Counted from the stretch's first letter, positions 35,110-47,582 are shown. The stretch is DNA of 64,000 bases from Amborella trichopoda (GCF_000471905.2 NW_006494789.1:5875652-5939651), one strand, 5' to 3'. Notes: generated by a model from the letters alone, not told the origin. Numbers and translations: made by a program.

Positions 35110-35440
35110 GCCAACATCCCCAGTAGGAGTTACACCTGTACTGCAGCCTGTCATCCCCAGTGGACTTAGGTGTATATAAAAAAAAAGGGTCATGCTTACC
35201 TCTTCACCAGTGGGTCTATCTCGCACCTAGCTATCTTCCATAAGCTTATTCTCCATGGAGTCTTATCTTTCACCCCGGGAAGTCACACGTGCCCCCCTAA
35301 TTCTTGGTGAAGCCCGCTTCCATTCACCATCTCCATCTAAGTCCCATGCTGACATTAACTATTTTATCCCTAGGGAGTCGTATTATCATACAAGCTTCTA
35401 TTCCCCATGGAGCTCCACCTATATGGCGACCCACACCATG
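35110..35440 (+). repeat. CATCCCCAGTG short repeats, P2 3' UTR
   Basis: A degenerate series matching P1 6020-6370 in order and wording, immediately before the 96-bp array. Confidence 0.5.
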
Positions 35441-35960
35441 GTCCACGTTGCATGACCCTAAACTACATGGTCCAAACTATACGATCTTAAAATGTAGTGG
35501 AGGTCTAGTTGTATGACCATAAACTGCATGGTCCATGCTGCATTACTTTAAACTACATAACCATGGTCCGGCTGTATGACTCTAAACTATAGTGCACGTC
35601 ATAGCTGCATGACTTTAAAATGCATAACAATTGTCCAAACTACACGACCTTAAACTGTACAGTTCTAGATGCATGACCTTAAAATGCATAACCATAGTCC
35701 AAACTATATGACCTTAAATTATAGCGGAGGTCTAGTTGCACGACCTTAAATTGCACAGTCCTAATAACATGACCTTAAAATGCATAGCCATGGTTCAAAC
35801 TATACGACCTTAAACTGTAGAGGAGGTCTAGTTGCACGACCTGAAACTGCAAGGTCCTAGCTATATGACTTTAAATTGCATAGCTACGATCCAAGCTATA
35901 TGACCTTAAACTATAGTGCACGTCCTGACCGCATGATGTTAAACTGCTTTACACAGGTTT
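35440..35960 (+). repeat. 96-bp satellite-like array, P2 3' UTR
   Basis: About five units of the same three-submonomer repeat as P1 6410-6950 (ATGACCTTAAACTG core, GGAGGTCTAGTTGCACGACC variant words). The phase of the array relative to flanking blocks is the same in both elements. Confidence 0.9.
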
Positions 35961-37632
35961 CGGAGGAAAGACCTTAAACATGCCCCCACACACGTGCACG
36001 CACCCTTTATGTACGTCTTCACGCACGCCTTCCCCAACTGACCTGTCGGTGTGAGCGCATCACCTTCATCAACTCCTCAGTAAATCCATCTTCCTTTATT
36101 ACCATTCATCATTCCCCAGTGAGTCTCACCCATGCTCACAAATGACGAGCAATCCCGCCATCCATACTCGCTATTAGCTAGTGGGTCACCACTTTCCACC
36201 TTCCATCCGTACACCATCCATCCTTTATAGGAAGCCTTGTGCCATCTCCCCTAAGTGAGTCCAACCACCACCATACTCACTCCATGGCCTTCAAGGACTG
36301 TCATCCATATCCACCACGGTCCAGCTATATGACCCTAAACCATAGTATACATCCTAACAACATGACGTTAAAAGGCATTGCATAGGTCCTGAAGGGATGA
36401 CCCTAAACACTCCTTCACAAAAAAAAAATAACGGGCATGGTGTAGACCTGAATAAGGCAACGCCATGAGTAAAAATGAAGGTCACGAAACCATGAGTAAG
36501 AGAGTTTCGTGAAAATAAAAACCCGGGCACAGTGAAAACCTGAAAGGGCATTGCGACTAAAAATGAATGAATAAGGGTGAACATGGACGTAAGGTCATGG
36601 GTAAAAGCCCCAAATAAAAGGAGATTGGTGAAAAATGTCTCTACATCACCACTTCCCTAGTCCAAGTGAAAACCCGCAAAGGGCGCTTGGACCAATAAGT
36701 AGGTTGATGCAGCACATGTCTCATGGGAGGCTTCAGCTGACATTTAAAAGAAAAATCCCTGGTGTCAGAATGCCTTGATATTGGGACCCAAAAATACGCT
36801 TCAAGAAGAATTCGACAGTTTTAGTTCATTCACGAAAGGACCAAAAAATCAAAAGAATCACCAAGACGGCAAGACCAGGGTCCCATGCTAAAGCACCACA
36901 TTCTCAAGAAGTCAACCAAAAATATGAAATTCATTTCAATAAGCCTAAGATGCTCCCAAATGGAAATTGTAAAGCTAGGAAAAGAAGTCAGGGTGATGCC
37001 TCACCATGAGGCCGCTTTGCCAAAACCCTCCCTAGCTGATAGGCCCAGACTTTCAGGAAAGGCCAACAAAAAGCCCCCGATTGGACCTGGCAGGATAGGA
37101 CCACAGAGGTACCCCGCTTGTCAAAGAAACCTTGAGTGTAGTAGCATATATGCCGACCAAGGGCTCTTTGACTGTCTATCCAAGCAAGCTCCAGACATGG
37201 ATGGTGCGCATTCCAAGCAGTGGCCCCCACCGACAATAAAACAAAAGTCCCTGTCGTGGATGATGTGCATTCCATGCAGTGTCCCCCACCAGAGAACACA
37301 AAAATTTGACTAACTGGGAAGAATCCCTTAAGCAAGGCACCTGACTATTAGACAAGCCTGGATTCTGACCAACTGGGTCTACAAGCTTTCGAAGCCCCCA
37401 GCTATCGAAACTTGAAAAAGCTCCTGACATGGATGATGGGGATTCCATGAGATGTCCCCCACCAGTGGCTCAAAAGTCTCTTCTCCCCCAAAGACTCCAT
37501 GGATGGATCTTTGACAAATATGTCAAAACGTCTGAGCATCCTAGTTATAACATTACGTGGATATCACCTCAGCGTTGACGTGGTCCTGTGGCTAGGAAGA
37601 AAAAAAAAATAAAGCCAAGGAAATTTTTCGAA
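35961..37632 (+). other. P2 3' UTR segment up to the 3' LTR
   Basis: Includes a second CCCCAGTGAGTC series (36100-36260), one more half unit of the 96-bp family near 36320-36410, an A-rich run at 36420, and the CATGAGTAAAAATGAAGG block shared with P1 and M0. A P2-specific part follows at 36900-37500, where GACATGGATGATG-type words repeat (37190, 37255, 37425) with CAGTGGCCCCCACC. AGGAAGAAAAAAAAAATAAAG at about 37593 is a candidate polypurine tract. No gene is supported. Confidence 0.55.
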
Positions 37633-38981
37633 TGTTGTCCTTCTTGCTTCCCTCAAAGCACAAAATTCGGTGAGGAAAGCTGTTTAAAGACATTTATCAG
37701 CACCTTGGGTCACAGATGCGGAATAAAGGAGAAACCAGTCAATAAAGTCGTGACATACAGTGAAATTTTTGGCAATCTTATTATTTCCCAAGAACAAGTT
37801 TAAATATTCCTAAGGACTTTTAAAGGCCACATGCGAAGTTTCGTCGCAATCCGACATGTCTAAGTCAGTGTAGACAAAGAAACAATTTCGAAAAAATCAG
37901 CCTCTAGCATCCTGAAACGGACCCCATAACTAGAACTCTATTTTTGGTGAGTCAAAAAGTTGTGGGACCATTTCCATTGGATCCATCATGGTTGAAAACC
38001 CCTAGGGGTCAAGTTTCAGCTTAACAGACGTTTCAAGACAAAGTTATGGGTGAAACATTAAATGGGTAGACCACACACTATTCCCATGCAGCCTCCCCGC
38101 ACTAATCTCCATTAAAGGAGACTAGTTTACATAGTTACGAGCAATAAATTTGGAGAGTCATATCTTATTCGTTTTGAGTCGAATAGTATTCAAATTTTGT
38201 GAGTGTGTTCGTCTCGTCAAGACGAGTGTTTTGATATGTGGTACACCCCATGATGATACCCGAGCCGGGAGAAAAGCTAAATAGAAGTTGGTGATTCGTG
38301 ATGACAGTTGCAGGAAAATCAACAATAGAAAAACTCACTCGAGCGACCATATCATGGCGCTCGCACACCCGATCGTCGCGAAACTAGTTCCATCGCATAC
38401 GTAAGGTCCGAGGCTATGTCTGGTCCAACCCCGCACATGATGAACGGTTGGATTTAGTTGCTGTAGATTCTAGCTGCCCAAATTTAAGATTCTGACCACA
38501 ACGCAAAGACAACAAAATCTTCCACTGGGCACGAAACCGAGCAGCATTTGTTGCAACGAAATCGTGATGGCATGCTCAGTACAATTCAACGAAGAATCAC
38601 GAAGAAACGTCATGAAATTAGCGCACTATCGACCAAAAGTTTTCAAGATTCATACAAATTTGAAGTTGCATGATCGTGGCCTAAAAACGTGATATGTGGC
38701 TCGAAATTGGTATCAAATCAATCGTCATGCCGAGCTTAACGAGAAAATAATCATCTTTCGGCCAAACGGGCACTGAAGCAATCCTGAATCATCCATGGAA
38801 GATCACACACATTTTAGGGCAGGAGCATGGACTGTTTTGGAGTTTCATGTATTGTTGGGCAGGGAAAAAATCATCATTTTTCACCCATTTTTAGATTTTA
38901 GATTTTTCTTTAATTCAAATAAGTTGTAATTATCATCAATTAGGGTAGATTTTGGGCATCCACCTATGTTTTGGGCCCAAT

Positions 38982-38990
38982 TATATAAAT
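38982..38990 (+). promoter_or_regulatory. LTR sense TATA box, P2 3' LTR
   Basis: TATATAAAT sits in GGGCCCAATTATATAAATAC. The equivalent region is deleted from the P2 5' LTR, so the copy that should drive the element has no promoter. Confidence 0.7.
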
Positions 38991-39997
38991 ACATGCTAAA
39001 CTTAATTGCAAAGGGCTTGCCTCAGTTTTCAATCTGATGAATAAAATTTGAGAGCTTTCCATTGAAATTCTGGGCACGTCTTGGAGAGAGATAGGAGAGA
39101 GAAGAAAAAGTTTGATTCCCTAAGTAACTTTTTCTCTCCTCCTCTCTTCTCTCTTTCTCTCCTCCTTTCCTCCCTCTCTTCTCTCTCCTCCTCTCTTCTC
39201 TCTCTGTCTCTTCTCCTCTCTTCTCTCTCTTTATCTCTCTTCCTCTCTTTTATCTCTTTTCTCTCCTCCTCTCCTCTATCTCTTTTCTCTCCTCCTCTCT
39301 TCTCTCTCTCTCTCTCTTTCCTACTCTCTTCTCTTTTTTATCTCTCATCCTCATCTTTCTTTCTCTCTCCTTCCCCTCTTCCCTCTGTCTCTCTCTTTTC
39401 TCTTATTTCTCCCTCTGTATCTCTCCTCTCTGCTTCTTCTTCTTCTTTCTCTCTCATCATCTTCTTCTTTCTTTCTTTCTCTCCCTTCTTCTTTCTGTCT
39501 TTCTTTTTCTTTCTCTCTCTTCACTCAACATGCATGGCAGTGGGCCATCGCCACGGGTGTCTTTCATATCCTACTTTCTTCTCTCTCTCTCTTTCTTTCC
39601 TTATTCATCCCCCCTCTCTCTTCTTTCCTTCCTTTCTCTTTTCTCTCTTTCCTAATCTCTCTCTTGTGTCTCCCTATTCTTGTTCTTTCACTCTCTTCTC
39701 CATTCATGGATGGCGGATCCTATCGTCGGGCATGATGTCGTTCTTCTCCTAGCACATGCACAGTGCGCTGGGTCTTAACTCAAGAAGTGGGTCTGGCCTC
39801 TGTTCAAATTTCTCTTGCCTCATGTCGCACATGGCGATGCTCATCACTGTGAAGGACATTCCTTCTCCTAAACTCTGACAAGGGTATTTAATCGGGCCCT
39901 TTCCCAAGTGGTGGGTAGGGTCGTGTCCTGGTCCTTTGCGATAGGCACAGTAGCAACCATCATCACGCGTGTCTTCTTTTTTCTCCTCTCTCTTGTC

Positions 39998-40705
39998 TTT
40001 CCCTTGTCATGGACGGCAGAACCTATCCCCGTCCATATTTCTTCTTCTTCTTCTCTCTCCTCTATCATGGACGATGGAATCCCATTGCCATTCATGCTTT
40101 CCTTTCTTCTTCTCTCTCCTCAGTCATGAAAGACTAGACCTCATTACCGTCCATGCTTTTTTCTCTCACGGAACCCCATCGTCGTCCATGTTATCTTTTC
40201 TCTCTCCTTTGTCATGGATGGTGGGACCCATTACCGTCCATGTTCTTCCTTATTCTCTCTCTCCTATCATGGACGATGGAACCTTCTTTTCTGTCTCTTC
40301 CATCATGGACGGCAAAACCTCATCGCCTTCCATGTTTTCTCCTTTCTTCTGTCATGGACGACAGAACCTCATCGTCTCTCCTTGGTCATGAACGACCGGA
40401 CCTCATTGCCTTCCATGTTTTCTCCTTCTTCTCTCTCTTTCATCATGAATGATAGAACCTCATCGTCGTCCATGTTTTCTCCTTCTTGTCTCTCCTTGGT
40501 CAGGAACAACGGGACCTCATCGTCGTCCATATTTTCTCCTTCTTCTCTCTCCTCGATCATGAATGGTAAGACCTCATTGTTGTTCATGTTTTCGCATTCT
40601 TCTCTCTCCTCGATCATGAATGGTAGGACCTCATTGCCATCCATGTTTTCTCCTTCTCTCTCCTCGATCATGGACGGCGGAACCCCATTACTGCCCATGT
40701 TTCTC
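39998..40705 (+). repeat. ~60-bp hairpin array, P2 3' LTR
   Basis: About eleven units with arms CATGGACGG and CCGTCCATG and variants, matching 23085-23810. Individual units have changed both arms (CATGGACGATGG, CATGAATGG/CCATCCATG), and several are shortened. Confidence 0.85.
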
Positions 40706-41875
40706 TTCCCTCATTTCTCTCATCTTTCCCCTTCTTTCTCTCTCTTCTTTCATCTTTCTTCCCTTCTCTCTCTTCTTTCTTTCTCTTCTTCCCTCTCTCC
40801 TTCTCTTCCTATCTCTTTTTTCTCACCTCTCTTCTTTTCTTGTCTTCTTCTTCCTCTCTCTTCTCTCCTTTCTTGTCTTCTCTTCCTTTCTTTTTCTTCT
40901 TTCTTCTCCCCCTTTTATTTTCTTCTTCTCATCTTCTTTGTTTTTCTCTTCTCTTCTTCTCATCTCCTTTACTCTTCACCACTCTTCTATTCCCTTCATC
41001 TCTTTTTCTTTCTCTCATGTCTTCTCTCTTAAACTCTCATCTTCTTCTCTTCTTGTTTTCTCTTCTTTCTCTTTCTTTATTCTCTCTTATCTCTCTTACC
41101 TTTTTTTTTTATTTTCTTCTCCTTCACACTTTTTACTCTCGTTTGACTAAGAGACATGCTAAATCTAGCACTGCCATGATAGTCTCGTCGTCGAGTAGTA
41201 TTGCCACCATGCCAGTCTGAGTTACCATGCCCATCTTGCTTCCACGATGGGCTCTCCATCATGCCAGGCTGGTCGTTGTTGGTTTTGTCGTTGAGTGATA
41301 TTACCACTGTGCCAGTCTGTGTTACTGTGGCCATCTTGCTACCATGCCAGATCGATCACTGTACTGGTTTAGCCACGGTGTCAATCTAGCCACATGGTTA
41401 AATCCTTCTCTTCCTTTTTCCCTATTCTCTCTCTTTTTTCTCCTCTCATCAACCGAAATCTCTATTCTCTTATTCTTTCCTTCTTCTTTTGGATGTCCAC
41501 TCCTGTGTGCATTCGCCCAAAGACAAGGTGGGGTCCCTTGGACCACTTGTCTTGTAAATTAACCATGTGTGTGTGTGATAGCAGAAACAGGATAGTATAG
41601 GTCGAGGGAGGCGATTTCGAACCAGTTGTAGGATTGGGGGGCTTTCTGTCGCGATCTAAGAGGGAGCCCACATGAGTCAGGCCGAGTGAGTCATGGACTC
41701 AGGTGAGGTGTGTCCTGCCTCACATCAAATTTCTCTCTCATCGGTTGGGGTACCTGCCCTTGTTTCTTAACAAGGTTTCGAAAGAGTGGTCTCAAGTCCC
41801 GAGTTTTTCTTGAAACTCGAGACACGTGCCACTAGGTTTACTCAACCTAGAGGATGAGATGAAGGCATCTAACCA

Positions 41876-42134
41876 GCCGAATCTATATATGATATGGTGA
41901 CGCACAAAATTGAAAACTACGAGCCTGAGGACTTTCTTGAGAGGGACCAACCCCACCCATTTGGAGAAGTAATCTACGGTCGCAAGTATGAATACGTGTC
42001 CAGAGGAAGAAGGTGGGTCGATAGGTCTTATAATGTCCACGCCCCATTGGGCAAAAGGCCAAGATGCCACTGTTGGGTAGAGAGATTCGGGAGGTTAGTG
42101 AATGAAGCTTGAATGAATTTGACGTACTATACAT
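41876..42134 (-). pseudogene. pol: M1 integrase N-terminal piece
   Basis: The minus strand reads ASWPFAQWGVDIIRPIDPP, with the first catalytic Asp, then VDYFSKWVGLVPLKKV and NFVRHHIIYRFG, where it stops at the P2 LTR end. The next codons (DQIIS...) are at 21328 and below. The glycine of the usual IVGPID is Arg here. Apparent readthrough residues WLDAF after RFG are encoded by the P2 LTR end and are a coincidence. Confidence 0.88.
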
Positions 42135-42700
42135 ATTTTTACGAACATAAGGGAGTCAGTATTCATGGTAGGCCAATAGTTGCCTATTCTGATGATCTTG
42201 TTGTACAACACAGGACCAGACTGGTGCATTCCACAAACTCAAGAATGAAATTCTTTGAGCACGCTGTTGGCTTCTTCTTTATCAATGCATCTGAGCAGCA
42301 TGTCGTTGTAGGAAGTTCATAACAGGGTATCATCACGACACACATATCGTGTGGCTGACCTTCGGATCTTGTTTCTCTCAACAGGATATTCGGAGAGTCG
42401 ATTATGCTGGAGGTAATCTTTGACTGGTACGTGTCAGTAGGTTCTGGTTTTATTTTTGTGCATGTGTAGTCTAGTGGTGCTGGTTCTTTTTCATCCTCTT
42501 TGTCCTCTTTGATTACAATGGATTTGGGTGAATGACATGAAGTTTACGTGTCTCCCTCATCAGTGCTATCTCTTTCAAATGAGCATCGTCCGGATGGTTG
42601 TTCTTTTCCTTTTTCGTCAGGGTCATTAATGATCTCGGTGCATCTCCATTCTGCTACCCATACTGGTGTGGCCCATTTTAGCGACATTTGAATAGTTGTT
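42135..42700 (-). pseudogene. M1 RNase H-integrase linker, decayed
   Basis: The minus-strand continuation between the second RNase H and the integrase core should contain the HHCC zinc-binding domain. Fragments such as VYYELPTTTCCSD are readable only in short frames. I see no other gene in it. Confidence 0.4.
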
Positions 42701-43658
42701 GCTAATTTGGTGTGTGCATCAGCTTATCCATAAGCGTCCACGGTACGTGCTCAAGAGTAATCTCTTCGAATTTGGCCATCAATGACTTCATAATATTGAA
42801 GTAACGTTTGAAATTTTCATTCCTTATATCAGATACCTCTTTGAGCTGTCGAATTACCAATTTCGAGTCCCCGTAAACATCCAAACACTTCAGGTCCATA
42901 TGGGAGGCAATCTCCAAGCCTATGATGAGTGCTTGATATTAGGCTTCATTATACGATTCTATCCCTAGAAGGGAAAAGGACAGAGGAAGAAGGCCAGCAC
43001 GAGGGGTAAAGAACAATACACCCGCACCTACTTTCTCGTACTGGAATGCCCCATCAAAATGCATCTTCCATCCACCTGAGACTTCAGCAGGGAAGACCTC
43101 TTCGTCTGGGAAATCATCGATCAAGGGGGTACCGGATGATAAAGGATGGGCAACCAAAAATTCTACGAGGGCTTGGCCCTTGATAGCTTTTTGTGGCACA
43201 TACATGATGTCGAATTTCATGAGAAGTAGTGACCATTTAGCGAGTCGACTCGATAGTCAGGGGCACGACAGGAGGTATTTTATAGGGTCTACTTGAGAAA
43301 TGAGCTATACTGGATGAGCGAACTGATAGTGTCAGAGTTTTTGTACTACAAAAATGAGATCTAGGCACATCTTTTCTATCGACGAGTAATTCCCCTCAGC
43401 TCCCTACGTCCTTTGACTCAGGTAGTACATAGTTGTTTCTCTTCCCTAGTAATTGTTTTGGGCTAGCAGCGCTCCAAGTGACTCGTCCAATGTCGTCACA
43501 TATAGAATGAGGGGTCTCCCTAGAATTGGAGTAGAAAAAACCCTATCTGGGTTTTTCAAAGGTTTTTCAAAGGCTTTTGATGTTCTCAAAGGCTTTTTGA
43601 AATGCCTCAACCCATTCGAAGGGTGTATCTTTCTTCAAGAGATGGAAAAGGGCTAACA
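42701..43658 (-). pseudogene. pol: M1 RNase H and second RNase H
   Basis: The first RNase H is heavily interrupted from 43658 to 43240 (EAFQKAFENIKSL, then LGRPLILYVTTLDESLGALL, then EKMCLDLIFVVQKL). It improves at 43220 with KFDIMYVPQKAIKGQALVEF. The second, archaeal-type RNase H begins at WKMHFDGAFQYEKVGAGVLF near 43080. It continues from 42917 (IASHMDLKCLDVYGDSKLVI), with the acidic residue in YGDSKLV. At least seven stops or shifts are present. Conservation of both domains in all three pol copies is clear. Confidence 0.8.
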
Positions 43659-44390
43659 TCACCCAGATAGGTTGGAGATGAACCTTCGTATATAGGCTAA
43701 CTGGCCCTGAAACGTTCTGAGCTCCCGCAGATTTCTTGGCGGTGGAATTTCTTGAATGGCTTTAATCTTAATAGGTTCTATTTCTAAGCCGCGATACCTG
43801 ACAATGAACCCCAAGAATTTTCCAGATTGTATGTCAAAGGCACACTTCCGAGGGTTCATTTTGATCTGATGTGATTGCTTCTTCTGTCAGACTTGACCAC
43901 AATGTCATCCACATGCATTCCACCTCCTTGTGGAGCAAGTTCTCTAAGACAGTGGTCATGGCCCTTTGATAGGTGGCACCCTCATTCTTGAGGCCGAAGG
44001 GCATCACTGTGTAGCAAAAGACTCCCTTCGGAGTAAGGAAAGCATTGGATTCTTCATTTTCTGGGGCCATCCTTATTTGGTTGTAGCCAGAATAGCCATC
44101 CATGAATGAGAATGCTTGGCAGTTGGCGGTCGATTCAATCATCAACTCCGTGAAGGGGAGTGGGAATCTTTGGGACAAGCTGAATTCAAATCACGAAAGT
44201 CGATACAGATCCTGATTTGTCCATTTTTCTTCTTGACAGACACTACATTAGCCAGCCATTTTGGGTATTTCACTTCTCGAATGAATCGTGCTGCCTTAAG
44301 CTTGTTGACTTCTGCTTCGAACTGTATTTCTAAATCTGCTCTGAACCTCCGTGACTTCTGCTTGATAGGTTTTGAGGATGGATGAATCCC
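43659..44390 (-). pseudogene. pol: M1 reverse transcriptase remnant
   Basis: The minus strand starts around 44390 (KPIKQKSRRFRADLEIQFEA), then FIREVKYPKWLANVVSVKKK and ICIDFRDLNSACPKDS. After a frameshift near 44178 comes SFMDGYSGYNQIRMAPENEE and MPFGLKNEGATYQRAM. A second frameshift sits at the catalytic box: ECM in one frame, VDDIVVKSDRR in the next (about 43905). The thumb follows at 43859-43659 (GKFLGFIVRYRGLEIEPIKI). Both catalytic aspartates are still encoded. Confidence 0.88.
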
Positions 44391-45958
44391 AAATTTGAGG
44401 ACTGCTACCCAGGGATCGAAACCTTTGCAAACACGTCTCGATTAGCCCTCAGGAAATCTGTATATTCCTTCTTTCTTCAGGAGACATGATGGCTGAGATA
44501 AAAGTGGGCTTTGTGTCAGTTTCGTCACCCAAATTCACTTTTTTTAAGTCATCAGCTGTGCTTGGCCATCGTCTTCTAAAACCTCCAAGGCTTCATCTAT
44601 GTCCTCTTCATCGAAGGGAGGCGAGTCGAAGGTCTGCTCTTGACTTTCAAGTACTTCGACTGTCTGCCTGGTGAGTGATGTTTCTTTCTCTATTTATTTG
44701 GTCTCCTTGGAGGCAGATTCTTGATCAATCTGGTTTACTCCTGTCATCACTTGAGGTTCTTGAAGAACAACTTCCTCAACGGTAAGTTCTTCCTCATAAT
44801 TTGATGGGCTTTCAAGGCTGTATAGAGCCCATCGGGGTATGACTTCGGCATCTAGAAGACGATTACTTCGCGAGCTTATCTGGCCAGCTACTTCCTGAGT
44901 TTCTGAGGTAAAACCTGGTAAAGGAATGAGCATGGATTTAGAGGGGCAACTTCCTCCATCTTAGCTTTTCCTTTTCTTATAGCTTCCGTTTGGTCAGACA
45001 AATTTTGTGTCTATTCCATTGGTTCTATAATCAAGACCTTTCCTTGAGGCCCATGTTGCTGATCAAAGGCACCAGCAAAGTCATGAATGGGGGAGGACAA
45101 TCTACTTCTCACCTCTTGGCATGCAATTCTAACTTTTAACCTGAAGGTTGAAAAGTGCAGGGTCCTTTATGGGAATCCTTTATGTGGTAAGCTTGGCTTG
45201 TGAGTGTGGCGTCATCTCCTTCCTTTTCAAGGACTGGGGTAGTAAGGACTTCAGGGATTTGTAGGACCTTGAGATAGTCTGGCTGGTGCATCGGGGAAGA
45301 ACGAGACCGACTTACACCCTCCTCATCCCTGTGCAGGAATTTAGGTATCTGTAATACCTTAACTTGCCTTCCGGAACAATAGTCCGGAGGAGTGTTTGGG
45401 TTGTCATCCTTTCCCCTTAAGGGAACTGGAATGTGCACGACTTTCTGATTGGTTTTTTGCTTTTCTTCAGTTATGCACGTTGTTTCAGCTTCGAGAAAGG
45501 GGATGGGGATATGCAACACCTTCAAACATCATGAGTATGAGACCGTAGGTGTTAGTAGGTTTGAGTCTGCAGTTTTCTATCTGCCATGCTCGTTATGATT
45601 CTCCACCTGCTAGTATTCTTGTGCAAAGGGGATAGAGGACAAGGCTTCCCCATCATCTTTCTGGCACGGTACGTCTTTCGGGTTTATGGGGAACTTCAAT
45701 GGAACTATTTTTCCATATCTCTTCTCCTCTTGAAAGAGATAATTGAGTGATCGTGTCATGTTTTCCACATCTTCATTAGCGGTTGGTGAAGTCTCTCGCA
45801 GTTTTGGGTCCGTACTGAGTATCACAGATAGTGTCGGCTCTTGGGAGCATATTGGGTTTGCAAAATAATATTTTGCATCAGCATAGTGATAGTCAGCGAT
45901 AGGGAATGGTCGTTTATCAGCATAGACCTTGTGTTGTCTTCCATCCCGGCTGTATTTG
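44391..45958 (-). pseudogene. M1 protease-RT linker
   Basis: Minus-strand frames at 45825-45610 (KIVPLKFPINPKDVPCQKDD), 45525-45136 and 44933-44694 are broken parts of the spacer between protease and RT. Two frames contain a repeated KVLHIPIP, VVHIPVPL, KVLQIPKFL motif (45525, 45436, 45363, 45276), four imperfect copies of about 25-30 residues. This repeat has no assigned function that I know of. Confidence 0.5.
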
Positions 45959-46260
45959 AAACATTAGTGGAGCGTGGATGGGACTACACCATGATCATGT
46001 AGCCAAGGACGACCCTACAGAATGTTGTAAGAGGTGTCTGTATGAAAGACATGAAACAATGTGGAAGCACTCAAATCCCAGATTTTGAGCTTGAGACGGA
46101 TGGTATCAGCCGAATTTTCTCCTGGATGATTGAATCCTTGAACAGTCAGGCTGTAGGCTCAATCTTCTCTAGACTTAACCCGATCCGGGTAAGAATCCTT
46201 CGAGGCATAAGGTTAATTGTTGATCCCCCATCTAGCATGATTCAGTTGACCTGACAGGCA
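45959..46260 (-). pseudogene. pro: M1 aspartic protease
   Basis: This is a retroviral-type aspartic protease, which cleaves the element polyprotein. The minus strand reads IMLDGGSTINLMPRRIL (46235-46190) with the active-site Asp in LDGGS. It continues through LSLEKIEPTACTVQGFNHPG and a DTSYNIL-stop-GRPWLHDHG flap/C-terminal signature (46030-45985), then VVPSTLH-stop-CFKY. Two TAG/TAA stops are visible. It is the only protease found in the window; P1 and P2 have no recognisable equivalent. Confidence 0.85.
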
Positions 46261-47582
46261 TGTAGCTCACCAGTTACAAAGAGAGATCGGTTATGGATTT
46301 TTTCTCCTAGTTGTCGGTCTTAGTCTAAGAATGTGATAGCATGTAAGTGTTGAGTATTACAGGACCTGTTCGACTTCTGTTTCCTATACTTTAGGGCCGA
46401 AGAGAGCCTGTACTAGGGCCATTCTAAGGTCTTTAGACAACATGAGGGCATCATCGATACTCAAGAGAGCTTATAGTTTTCTTAGATGGCCAATCGCATC
46501 GTATTTGACTTTGTTGGTCTTAGGAAGGGTGATCTTTTGATTTTCCATTGGTTTTGAAAGCGCTAGTGGTGATGGGGAGGTTTTTAGAAGGGAAGGGATT
46601 TCTACCACCGTTAGAGAAGAGTCGGTCATAGCCGTGGATTCAGACAATGAAGGCTTGCTAGACTGCACAGCTGAGAAGGGTGTAAGAGAGGTTGGAAGGG
46701 ATAAGAGTTGCGGTGGTGTAGAAGTTTTGGTGAGGGGAGGCAAGGTGTCTTGGAATTTTAAGAGAGCGAGTGGTTTATGGATGGCAGTAGTCAGATCCAA
46801 ATAGGGGATCAGTGGTGGTCCAGGGTATTTTAGGGTTTTAGGTGGTGCTGGCCTTTGGGTTGTTCTTAGCCTTCTTTCTAACCGCAACTGCATTTGGTCA
46901 ACTGGCATTGTCGTGCATCCTTGGTGAAATACCAGCATATGGCACACCTCATATGTTGGAATGCTCTCTTTCTTCTAGTTGCTTCGCTCAAGTCTAGTTC
47001 AAAAGGTCGTCGGGTATCTGTCACTGCCAGGCTTGGTGCTTGAAGGCATTGGGTTGAAATCAGTTGGTCTCAAGACGGCCTTGGGGCAGTATCACTTTAA
47101 TTTGCTCGTGACGGCCTTGGGGCCTCAAATCGGATGGGGTGAGTCCATCTTCATGTACTTCCATGATGTAACAATGGAAGGTATCATTGATCTTAGCTTC
47201 TTCCATATCTCGTAATGGATACAACCGATTTTGTTTTAATAGGTCCCTGTTGTACGTCTTTTTTGACATACTTTCGAAGCCAATACGAATAAGAGAAGAG
47301 CCGACAATAGCTTGGTCTTGCAAGATCACCAGACACCCGAGGACCAATGTTGTGCCGAAAAATAAAGCCTAGGGCCGTGTGACCTAGGTGCGGTGCCATT
47401 GCACCAAAGAAGGACCCTTTAACAATAGGCCTATGTTAGCGGCTACATAACTGTACCAGACCGCCGCCATTGCACTCAAAACGTCCAAAAACCCACGAGG
47501 ACCTAATTTGGGGTCAATGAGACCTCCCTGAAGGGGTATATGCCTAAGTACTCTTGCAACTGGTGGGTTTCACAGTAGCGCG
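46261..47582 (-). pseudogene. M1 sequence upstream of protease, gag-pro junction
   Basis: A minus-strand frame at 46947-46471 is proline/threonine/serine-rich with no capsid or zinc-knuckle motif, typical of a linker. A frame at 47347-47060 includes MEEAKINDTFHCYIMEVHED. The capsid, primer-binding site and leader expected upstream are absent: the sequence stops at the M0 LTR end (47583). The simplest reading is that M0 inserted here and the rest of M1 lies beyond the right end of the window. Confidence 0.5.

Larger units (their letters stand above)
21329..41875 (+). mobile_element. P2: nearly complete 20.5-kb Tat/Ogre-type element
   Basis: This element has a 5' LTR (to 24985), primer-binding site, leader, gag, pol, antisense ORF region, repeat-rich 3' UTR and 3' LTR (to 41875, TAACCA). 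It sits inside the integrase gene of M1. Flanks are TCAGA on the left and GCCGA on the right, which do not form a convincing target duplication. The 5' LTR appears to have lost about 80 bp at its outer end together with a few bases of target. The two LTRs differ at roughly one base in six by eye, so the insertion is old. Stops throughout gag-pol make it defective. Confidence 0.85.
37633..41875 (+). mobile_element. P2 3' LTR
   Basis: The 4243-bp LTR starts TGTTGTCCTTC and ends TAACCA. It contains the U3 inverted repeat (38213-38226), TATA box (38982), Py-tract (39125-39680), ~60-bp hairpin array (39998-40705), a second Py run (40710-41130) and U5 (41130-41875). It abuts the M1 integrase directly. 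It is the more complete of the two P2 LTRs. Confidence 0.82.

Noticed and set aside
41792-41880. Apparent continuation of the M1 integrase as WLDAF after RFG
   Set aside because: These bases are the end of the P2 LTR (shared with 24985 and 47583). The true continuation is at 21328.
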